DNA of 50,058 nucleotides from Sporomusa acidovorans (GTDB lineage Bacteria; Bacillota; Negativicutes; Sporomusales; Sporomusaceae): assembly GCF_900101845.1 (NCBI RefSeq), contig NZ_FNAM01000043.1:1-50058 (forward strand), written 5' to 3'. The notes beneath the pieces were generated by a model that was given only the letters and a program-made list of their open reading frames with translations, was not told where the DNA came from and made no database searches. Position numbers and translations under genes: made by a program. How positions within the stretch are numbered: position 1 is the first letter of the stretch; every line of letters begins with the position of its first letter. Positions 33,539 through 41,157 of the stretch are shown in pieces.

Positions 33539-34303
33539 CTAAAAGTTTACGAAGGCCGCCAGCAGTTTTTTTGTATACTCTTCCCGCGGCTGGCTGTATA
33601 AGGCCGCGGCCGGCTGCTGCTCGATAATCCGTCCCCGGTGCATGACAGCGATTTCATCACTGCAAGCTTTGATCAAATCCAGGTCATGCGATATGAACAG
33701 ATAGGCTATACCGTATGTTTTCTGCGCATTTTTGAGCACTTCAATAACCTGGGCCTGAACCGACACATCCAGCATGGATGTAGGTTCATCCAGCACCAGA
33801 AATCCAGGCTGCAGCAGCAAGGCCCTGGCGATACAGATACGCTGCAATTGGCCGCCGCTTAACTGATAGGGCTGCCTGCTCAAAATACCGGTGTCCAGAC
33901 CGACAAACTGCAGCCACATTTCGATTTGTCCCGCAATATGCTCTTTATCACATATGCCATGCAATCGGTAGGGTTCTGCCAGGCTGGCGCCGATGCTCAG
34001 GCGGGGATTCAGCGAAGTCTCGGGATTTTGGAACAGAATCTGCATGTCTTTGCGCAGCGGTTTCATCTGCCTGGTTGTAAAACGGCTTATCTCTACGCCG
34101 TTAAAAATGATCCGGCCGGTGTCGCAGGGTATGAGGTTTACAACCAGGCGGGCAAGCGTCGATTTACCGGACCCGCTCCTGCCCACCAGCCCCAGTGTTG
34201 TACCGGCTTTCACGGAAAAGGAAACATCATCCACCACGGTGGTCCGGGTACGCCCCCATAAGCCGGCGGCAAAGGTTTTGGTCAGATGGATAACTTCAAG
34301 CAT
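33539..34303 (-). CDS. ABC transporter ATPase, oligopeptide/nickel family (NikE/DppF-like)
   Basis: 254 residues with Walker A GLVGRSGSGKSTLARL, Q-loop FQNPETSLNPR, signature YQLSGGQLQRICIARAL and Walker B FLVLDEPTSMLD. It is the second ATPase of the transporter, short as in NikE. It overlaps the preceding ATPase by 8 bp. Under the cobalamin riboswitch the cargo is most likely cobalt, nickel or a metallophore complex rather than peptide. Confidence 0.9.
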   Translation of the reverse strand: MLEVIHLTKTFAAGLWGRTRTTVVDDVSFSVKAGTTLGLVGRSGSGKSTLARLVVNLIPCDTGRIIFNGVEISRFTTRQMKPLRKDMQILFQNPETSLNPRLSIGASLAEPYRLHGICDKEHIAGQIEMWLQFVGLDTGILSRQPYQLSGGQLQRICIARALLLQPGFLVLDEPTSMLDVSVQAQVIEVLKNAQKTYGIAYLFISHDLDLIKACSDEIAVMHRGRIIEQQPAAALYSQPREEYTKKLLAAFVNF

Positions 34304-35240
34304 ATTGCCAACACCTCACCTGTCTCCGACCATTTATCGCCTGCAGCGGCGGCTCCTGCAAGCGGCATATTGATTTCCGGCAGGAGCAGCGAGGCTGGAA
34401 TTTGCAGCCTGCCGGCAAGTCAATGAGGCTGGGAGGCATACCCGGCAGCGGCGTTAGTGTTTTATGCGGCTGCGCATTGATCAGCCCCCGGGTATAAGGA
34501 TGCAGCGGCCCGGCAAAAATTTCGCCGGCCGTCCCCTGTTCCAGCACGGTGCCGGCATAGAGCACGAAAATTGCGTCGCACAGCTTTTCAGCCAGCCTTA
34601 AATCATGGGTTATCAGCATGACGCTGATCCCGGCGCTCGCCTTAAGGTCATGAAATAGCTGAAATACCTGCCGGCGAATTATGGCGTCCAGGCCTTTAGT
34701 CGGTTCGTCGGCAATCAGCCATTTTGGCGACAGTGCCGTGCTCATGGCGCAAAGGGCCCGCTGCCGCATACCGCCGCTTAGCTGAAAGGGGTAGCGTGCC
34801 GCCACGGTTTGCGGCTCCTGAAAAGCATACCGGCGCAGTTGCTCAATCGCCTGCCGGCGCGCGGCAGCTTGCGGTATGTTGTGGTGATAGGCAGCCCCTT
34901 CGCCGATTTGCCGGCCGACGGTCATAACAGGATTAAAGGCGGTATCGGTGTTTTGCGGTATAAAAGCGATGGTTTTGCCCCGGAGCTGATTGAGTTCTTG
35001 GGCGGGCAACTGCAAGATATCCCTGTCTTGGTAAATAATATTGCCGGTTACCCTGCTATTTTCCGCCAGCAGGCGTAACACCGACAATCCCAAAACCGAT
35101 TTACCGCTGCCGGTTTCCCCGATTATACCGGTGATTTCCCCGCTGTTAAAGATCGCGTCAATATGGTTCACCGCCTGTACGATCCCTGCTTTTGCAGTAA
35201 AAGAGACTGTAACATTTTTGATACAGATATTGTCATTCAC
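34296..35240 (-). CDS. ABC transporter ATPase, oligopeptide/nickel family (NikD/DppD-like)
   Basis: 314 residues with Walker A GIIGETGSGKSVLGLSVLRLL, Q-loop PQNTDTAFNPVMTVG, signature FQLSGGMRQRALCAM and Walker B WLIADEPTKGLD. The C-terminal oligopeptide-family tail contains a Cys cluster (GCKFQPRCSCRKSIC) that may bind an Fe-S cluster, as in other family members. The start is GTG at 35240 with AAGGA 10 nt upstream. Confidence 0.9.
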   Translation of the reverse strand: MNDNICIKNVTVSFTAKAGIVQAVNHIDAIFNSGEITGIIGETGSGKSVLGLSVLRLLAENSRVTGNIIYQDRDILQLPAQELNQLRGKTIAFIPQNTDTAFNPVMTVGRQIGEGAAYHHNIPQAAARRQAIEQLRRYAFQEPQTVAARYPFQLSGGMRQRALCAMSTALSPKWLIADEPTKGLDAIIRRQVFQLFHDLKASAGISVMLITHDLRLAEKLCDAIFVLYAGTVLEQGTAGEIFAGPLHPYTRGLINAQPHKTLTPLPGMPPSLIDLPAGCKFQPRCSCRKSICRLQEPPLQAINGRRQVRCWQYA

Positions 35241-35256
35241 TTTATAACAGTCCTTT

Positions 35257-36093
35257 CTACCAGTCTTGTTTGTACAAACCTTTCCGGATACTGAATCTGT
35301 CGCGCAGGGCATCGCCGACTAACTGAATGCTGGCACATAAAGCCATGATGCATAAACCGGGAGCCAGCAGCAGATTGGGATAGCTGCGAAAATAGGTTTT
35401 GGCATCCTGGATCATAACTCCCCAATCAGCTTGCGGCGGCTGCAGGCCAAGCCCTAAAAAGCTCAGCGAAGCCACGGACAGTACTACTGTACCGATCCGG
35501 ACGGTAAAAAGGATAATCAGAGAATTGAACAGATTTGGCAAGATATAGTGCAGAAGAATGTAGAAAGTACCGCCGCCGAGGCTGCGTACCGCCTCGATAT
35601 AATTTTCCTCCCGGATCTTCAAAACCTCGCCGCGCACAATACGGGAGAAGCCTGCCCAGGAGGTCAGCGTAATCGCCAGCAGCAGGCTGGCTGTGCCGGG
35701 GCCCATGGCACCGGCAATTGCGATCATCAGGCTCATGCCCGGCAATCCCTGGAATATATTCACCAGCAGTTGAATGACGGTATCGGCAGCTCCGCCAAAA
35801 TAGCCGCCGATTATTCCCAGGGAGATTCCCAGCAGCATGGTACATAAGGCCGCAGTCACGGCAAAGCCGATGGAAACCTGCGCGCCGTACAGGATACGGC
35901 TGAACACATCCCGGCCCAGCGCGTCCGTTCCCAGCCAATGCGTACCGGAACAGGCCTGCAGTGTTTCATCCGGTAAAACCTGATTGGGATCATAGGGAGC
36001 GATGACGGGAGCGAAGATGGCGCAGCCCACCAGCAGGGCCAGGATAAGTGCAGCCAGTTTATATATGACAGGAACACGGTTTACAGCAGCCAT
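35257..36093 (-). CDS. ABC transporter permease, DppC/NikC family
   Basis: 278 residues with about six membrane helices and the N-terminal family segment IFAPVIAPYDPN, then HWLGTDALGRDVFSRILYGAQ. The EAA coupling loop reads ENYIEAVRSLGGG with LPNLFN following. It starts one base inside the stop of the upstream fusion gene (TAATG), so translation is coupled. Confidence 0.92.
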   Translation of the reverse strand: MAAVNRVPVIYKLAALILALLVGCAIFAPVIAPYDPNQVLPDETLQACSGTHWLGTDALGRDVFSRILYGAQVSIGFAVTAALCTMLLGISLGIIGGYFGGAADTVIQLLVNIFQGLPGMSLMIAIAGAMGPGTASLLLAITLTSWAGFSRIVRGEVLKIREENYIEAVRSLGGGTFYILLHYILPNLFNSLIILFTVRIGTVVLSVASLSFLGLGLQPPQADWGVMIQDAKTYFRSYPNLLLAPGLCIMALCASIQLVGDALRDRFSIRKGLYKQDW

Positions 36094-38336
36094 TATTTCC
36101 CTCCCAGCCGTATTTGGGGATTAAGCACCAGATAGACTAAATCAACCAGTAAATTAAATACGACAAAAATAAGTCCGGTGAACAGCACATAGCCCTGGAT
36201 TGCCGGATAATCCCGGCCTCTGACGGCTTCCAGCACATAACTGCCCAATCCCGGCAGGGAAAAGACCGACTCAATAACTGCCGAACCGCCGATAACAGCG
36301 CCAAAGTAATTTCCCAGCAGGGTAATTACCGGGATCAGGGCGTTCGGGAGACCGTGCCGCCAGATAATGACGGGAAAGGGCAAGCCTTTTGCTCTGGCGG
36401 TAAGAATGAAATTCTGCTCCAGCACATCCAGCAGGGCGGCGCGCTGCAGGCGCATTACCGTGCCGGTTGTTCCCGCCGCCAGGGCAAGGGCGGGCAGAAT
36501 GAGCTGAGTAAAGGTACCATACCCGCTGGTGGGCAGCAGTTGCAGTTTCTCCGCAAAAAGCCACATACCGGCGATAGACAGCCAGAACGACGGTATGGAG
36601 GTAGCCAGGAGGGCGGCCCCCCGGAGTACAAAATCAGTTTTTTTATCTCTGTGATAAACCATAAGCAGCCCCAGCGGGATGCCGGTAAACACAACCAGCA
36701 GCAAGGCAGAGACGGCCAAAGCGAGCGTCACCGGCAGACGCAGCAGCAGTTCGTCCAAAACCGGGCGCTGCGTCAGGTAGGATAGGCCCAGGCTGCCGTT
36801 AAGAAGCTTTTTATTATAAACGGCGAGATTCATATCCTCAAACAGAGGAATGCAGGGCGGCGATGCTGCCGCAATATCCTGCAGCCGGTTATAAATGGTT
36901 GCTCTGTCCGCTGTTTCAGAAGCAGTATCCAGTTGAGCAAGCAGTTGCTCGGCTTCCTGATTTTGATAACCCAGCCGATACTGAACATTGGCACTGCCGG
37001 TGGCTTTCATATAATTTTTAAATAATATAGCCGGTTCAAAATTGGGCAGCCCCTGCGTGCCGAGGATGATGTCGAACCTGCCGGTTGCTCTGGCGTCCTG
37101 GATGGCCGCCCATTCCAAAATGACAATGCCGGCATGCAGGCCAAGTTCTTTAAGTTCGGCCTGCAGGAATTCGGCTATCTCTTTATAAGGATACCGGTCA
37201 ATGCCGTATTGCGGCACCAGCAAGGTGATATCGGCGGTTTGCCCCTGCAAAACGTCCCCGGCCAGGGCTTTCGCCTGCCCGGGATTGCGTTCCGGCCGTA
37301 TTTCCTTGCTGAACGGCGACGCGCTATTGAGGAAATTGCCGGTGGGTATGGCATAGCCATGAAAAAAGTTTCTCACCAGTATTTTCCTGTTGACCATGAG
37401 GCTGACGGCTTTACGCATGCGGGGGTCGTTAAAAGGCGTTTTTTCGCCGTTGCAGAACAAATAATGAGTAATAGAAGATTTTTGGGTTGTCACGGCAAAA
37501 CGTCCGTCTTTGATCAGTTCGCTTGTTAAGGCGGGAGGGAGCGAGCCTATGTCCAAAACCCCCATGATTTCTTCTGTTTTTAATGCCGAATACCGTGTTT
37601 CGGCACCCGGTATATTTTTTATGCGAATGGTTTTGGCATTGGCTTTGCTGCCGTAATACTCGTCATTGCGCGCCAGCAAGGTATACTGTTTGGGAACATG
37701 GCCGGCAATTTTAAACGGACCGGTACCGGCTGCAACGGTGATAAAATCGCCGGTACGGCTGTCGAAACAGGCGGGACTGAACATGGCGCTGCCAAAATTG
37801 GTCATGCTGTAAATCAAAGTGGGAAACGGCCGGGAAAACGTCAAACGAACGGTATGTTCGTCCACAGCTTCGACTTGTTGTAAATCCGGGTATATTTTGT
37901 TGATATCAAAGGTATAAAAAGTGGATACCCTGGGTGATATGACGCGGTAACGCTCAAAATTTTTCACGACGGCAGCCGCGTCAAAAGGCGTGCCGTCATG
38001 GAACCGTACTTCTGCCGCCAGTTGTAAAACCCATTCCCGGTAATCGCCGGAATGCTCCCAGCTCTTTGCCAGTCTGGGAGCCGGCCTGCCGTCCTCGCCG
38101 GTCCCCACCAGCGGCTCCCAAACCTCCAGGATCAGGCTGGTATAGTAAGGGTCCTTGCTGCCGGGAGTCAGGTCCCTGGCGGCAGCCAGTACGATCTCCT
38201 TATCCGGGCCGGGCGGTTGTTCCGTATTGCCGGAACAACCGGTTAAAACGACTGCCAGCCCGAGCAGCGCGAGAGTGCAGACAACGTTTATATAAAAGTG
38301 GCATGTTCCCATAAGGCTTGCTTTTATTACCCGCAT
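36093..38336 (-). CDS. Fusion of substrate-binding lipoprotein and permease (NikA-NikB-like)
   Basis: A 747-residue protein. Residues 1-34 are a lipoprotein signal with lipobox VVLTGC (Cys34). Residues about 45-515 are an SBP family 5 binding protein (PRLAKSWEHSG, VRFHDGTPFDAAAVVKNFE, FNDPRMRKAVSLMVNRKIL). From about 523 it continues as a DppB/NikB permease (LLLRLPVTLALAVSALLLV, SIPSFWLSIAGMWLF, TARAKGLPFPVIIWRHGLPN, ESVFSLPGLGSYVLEAV). The first permease helix is missing and is replaced by the binding protein. The lipid anchor outside followed by permease helix 2 keeps the topology consistent. The ATG at 38336 lies 13 bp after the TonB gene. Confidence 0.88.
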   Translation of the reverse strand: MRVIKASLMGTCHFYINVVCTLALLGLAVVLTGCSGNTEQPPGPDKEIVLAAARDLTPGSKDPYYTSLILEVWEPLVGTGEDGRPAPRLAKSWEHSGDYREWVLQLAAEVRFHDGTPFDAAAVVKNFERYRVISPRVSTFYTFDINKIYPDLQQVEAVDEHTVRLTFSRPFPTLIYSMTNFGSAMFSPACFDSRTGDFITVAAGTGPFKIAGHVPKQYTLLARNDEYYGSKANAKTIRIKNIPGAETRYSALKTEEIMGVLDIGSLPPALTSELIKDGRFAVTTQKSSITHYLFCNGEKTPFNDPRMRKAVSLMVNRKILVRNFFHGYAIPTGNFLNSASPFSKEIRPERNPGQAKALAGDVLQGQTADITLLVPQYGIDRYPYKEIAEFLQAELKELGLHAGIVILEWAAIQDARATGRFDIILGTQGLPNFEPAILFKNYMKATGSANVQYRLGYQNQEAEQLLAQLDTASETADRATIYNRLQDIAAASPPCIPLFEDMNLAVYNKKLLNGSLGLSYLTQRPVLDELLLRLPVTLALAVSALLLVVFTGIPLGLLMVYHRDKKTDFVLRGAALLATSIPSFWLSIAGMWLFAEKLQLLPTSGYGTFTQLILPALALAAGTTGTVMRLQRAALLDVLEQNFILTARAKGLPFPVIIWRHGLPNALIPVITLLGNYFGAVIGGSAVIESVFSLPGLGSYVLEAVRGRDYPAIQGYVLFTGLIFVVFNLLVDLVYLVLNPQIRLGGK

Positions 38337-38349
38337 ATCCTGCCGGCCT

Positions 38350-40326
38350 CTACAGGTCAAACTGGGCAGACAGGACGATGGTGCGCGGCAGAGATACGTA
38401 TACCTGATCGCCGCGGGCCGCCATCCAGTAATCTTTATTGGTCAGATTGTAGCACATCAGACTAAGCACGGCAGGTGTGCGCTCGATTTTCATTTTATAT
38501 TTCAGGCCGAGATCAAATGTCGTATAGCCGGGGACGGTGATTTTTTCATAATTGATGGTCGATTTGCCGGTATAGCGGGCCCGGCCGATAATGCTGAGCC
38601 GGTCATTGGCCTGATACTCCAGGCCGGCTACGGCATTCCATTTTGCCCGGCCGCTTACGTCGTAGCCGTCATATTGGCCGCCTTTGGTTTTTTCCTGAGT
38701 GGCATCCAGAAATGTGAGACCCCCCAGTACATTCCATTTGCGGCCCAGGCTGCCGCTGGCGGACAGTTCTACGCCCTTATGGCGCTCTCTGCCGTCCTGG
38801 AGCAGATAATATCTGTTACTGTTGCCGGGGTCGGCAACATCAATGCTATTGGCCTGTTCAATATCAAAAAAGCTGAGTGTCGTGAGCATGCCGGCGTGTT
38901 CGTATTTTACCCCGATCTCGTTTTGCTTGGTTTTGGCCGGCGCCAGAATGTCGCCGGCATTCGTATAGCCGCTGCCTACAACAGCGCCTTTGTTAAAGTT
39001 TTCCGAATGACTGGCATATAAGGAAAGATTGGCTGCCGGTTTATACACGATACCGTAGGTGGGGCAGAAGGCATCGCTGTCGACGCTGGCGGTCTTCTTG
39101 CCGGTAGTCGGCGTATATGAGTTCACAGTGGCGAAATGCTTGTGTACGCCTAACAGGAGTTGCCATTTTTGATACTCAATATTGTCGACCAGCGACCAGC
39201 CCCAGAGTTTTTGCTTTTCCGCCAAACCGGTCGTATAGTCGTCATTAGGCAGGCGATTCTGCACAAAGCCGTCGTAAAGGTTGCCTGTGCCAATGGTTTC
39301 ATTCTTGGTAGTTTTTGCCGATTCGCGGTTGCGCCAGGATTTATCCATTGCTAAGGTCACATTGTGGGTAACTGCCCCACCGGCAATTTTGCCGCGGGTG
39401 CCTATCTGGGCATAGTAGGTATTCATGGGCGTACCGCCGTTATTTACATATAGATCGTAATCACCGTCATTATTTTTAAGCGTAAAAGCACTATTTACCC
39501 CGCTCACATTTTTGGTCAGATTATTGCGGTTCAAACCGCCGTTAAAGAAGACACTCCAGTCCTTGCTTACTTTTTGTTCATGATTTATGGCCAAAATCCA
39601 GCCTCTGGACGCTTTCACCATCCCGTCAAACCCGTAATCGGCGCTTGAATCCGGTGCACTGGGCAGACGGGTGACAGCGGAGCCCAGCTTGAACCAACGC
39701 ATGCCGCCTTCAATTTCAATATGGCGGTAGCCTGTCAATATATTGGTGGTACTGTTCGCATCCCGGTGGTCAATGTTGGCGAAAATCCCCTGCGCCTTTA
39801 TATTTTCCCCGTGAATGGAGGTTTCGCCGTTCACCAGTTCGGTATTAATACGCACACCCCAGGCGTTGTTTTTGCCAAACCGCCTACTAATGTCGAAATA
39901 TTCGCCGAACGATCCCATGCCGGAAAAGGTCTGCGTATAGCGGGTTAAGGGCTCGTCCGGCGCTTTTTTGGATACAAAGTTGATTAGCCCGCCGGCAGAA
40001 TCCGACTCATACTGGGCACCGGTGCCGCTTATACCGCTGTTCGGTCCGGAAATAAGGTCTACATGGTCGATCATAAAGGTAGGCGCGTTAAATTGCGTAA
40101 ACATGCCGGGTATGCCGTTTACATAGGAGCTTGTGCCATTGGCGCGAAAGCCCCGGAATGTAAAGTCATTATGCAACACACTGCCTGACGCCTGAATCGA
40201 GGGGCTGTTGGACAGAATGCTGTCGAGCGGCTGACTGGCGGCGCCGAAAGCCTCTATGGTTTTGGCCGTTAACGTGAATTGGGTAAAGGGGGTATCCAGC
40301 GTGTTTTTTTCGCCTAAGAAACCCAC
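38350..40326 (-). pseudogene. TonB-dependent siderophore-type receptor, plug and barrel part of a frameshifted gene
   Basis: This frame carries the plug and barrel of a TonB receptor of the catecholate/siderophore type. LDTPFTQFTLTAKTIEAFG, DFTFRGFRANGTSSYVNG, VDLISGPNSGISGTGAQYESD, GGLINFVSKKAP and a C terminus ending IVLSAQFDL are typical. Its signal peptide and TonB box lie in another frame at 40314-40586. One extra A in the run at 40335-40338 (minus-strand AAAA) would join the two into a normal gene of about 745 residues reading through KSGSVGFLGEKN. It follows cobalamin riboswitch 3 and heads the metal uptake operon. Confidence 0.8.
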
Positions 40327-40586
40327 GCTGCCGCTTTTGGCTGTAAACCGTCAGCTGGCGCAGCAGAACTGTCTTTTTTGTCCTTTTTGCCTTGAACGAC
40401 AACTTTTTCCATTTTATATGCAGGAACCTGTTCCTTTTCGTCCGGCGTAGCAGTTTCCGTGGTCGCCGCCGTATCCGCCGCTTCTTCCGCCGAACCGTAA
40501 GCGGATGTAAAACTTGCGGCGATTGCGCAGGCGATTGCCGCTGCCAGTAGCCGCTTTTTGTTTTCTCTGGGAGATTTTTTCTTCAT
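40314..40586 (-). pseudogene. Signal peptide and TonB box of the same frameshifted receptor
   Basis: 90 residues: a signal peptide (RLLAAAIACAIAASFTSAYG), an acidic Ala/Thr-rich linker, then a TonB-box-like KMEKVVVQG and a Lys-rich spacer ending off-frame (KAAAWVS). The ATG at 40586 has GAGGTG 5-6 nt upstream. It runs into a stop 13 bases past the start of the downstream frame. Without frame restoration it would give only a short secreted peptide. Confidence 0.75.
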
Positions 40587-40693
40587 AGCGTCACCTCATA
40601 GTATGTATTGATTTCCTTGTTGTTCCTGGCACGTAAATGTTGCTGGTTGGCAAGATCACCTCCGCGGTTTAGCTATTAATCGCCATATTTGGC

Positions 40694-40726
40694 AAAACAA
40701 AATCCCCTGCCCATAGGACAGGAGAC
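40694..40726 (-). terminator. Second hairpin-plus-T-run in the third riboswitch leader
   Basis: TCTCCTGTCC pairs with GGGCAGGGGA around TAT on the minus strand, followed by TTTTGTTTT. It lies between the main riboswitch terminator and the receptor start. Confidence 0.6.
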
Positions 40727-40752
40727 ATCGTAAGCAATAAAGCTATACCTAA

Positions 40753-40781
40753 TAAAAAATCCCGGCGCTACAAACGCCGGG
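40753..40781 (-). terminator. Expression-platform terminator of cobalamin riboswitch 3
   Basis: CCCGGCG-TTTGTAG-CGCCGGG followed by ATTTTTTATT on the minus strand. Confidence 0.88.
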
Positions 40782-40842
40782 AAGAAATACAGCACAACTC
40801 AGGTACTCGAATCCCCTCCCCATCGCTCGTGGGTAAAAAACG

Positions 40843-41012
40843 GTGACTGACAGACAGGCAGTTCTCCTGGCTCCAGATCATCGCTCATCCAAACCTTCCC
40901 AAGACGCGTGTCTCAGTGGCATACTTTGGTTTCGCTCCCTGTTACAGTGGCGGGACCGCGCCGGCGTTACACCGGTCTTCCCTATTAAGCCCTTACGGGC
41001 ACCTGACTCAAC
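40843..41012 (-). promoter_or_regulatory. Cobalamin riboswitch aptamer 3
   Basis: On the minus strand GTCAGGTGCC opens P1. TTAATAGGGAA, GGTCCCGCCACTGTAACAGG, CCACTGAGACACGCG and the B12 box CCAGGAGAACTGCCTGTC follow. It is clearly diverged from copies 1 and 2. It controls the receptor and ABC uptake operon. Confidence 0.95.
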
Positions 41013-41056
41013 GTTATGCAGTTGTTCATAAAGTTAGCTTTCTATTACTGGACTCA

Positions 41057-41086
41057 ATAATAGCACTTCGGGACATACTATGTCAA
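41057..41086 (-). promoter_or_regulatory. Promoter of riboswitch 3 and the uptake operon
   Basis: On the minus strand TTGACA (41081-41086), an 18-bp spacer and TATTAT (41057-41062). Only about 40 nt separate the predicted start from the aptamer, so no upstream element is present here. Confidence 0.8.
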
Positions 41087-41157
41087 TTCTTTTTGGTAAT
41101 ATTTGCACACCCGAAAGATTTGCTGCGCCGTTGGTATAAAGCAAGGTAATTTTACTC

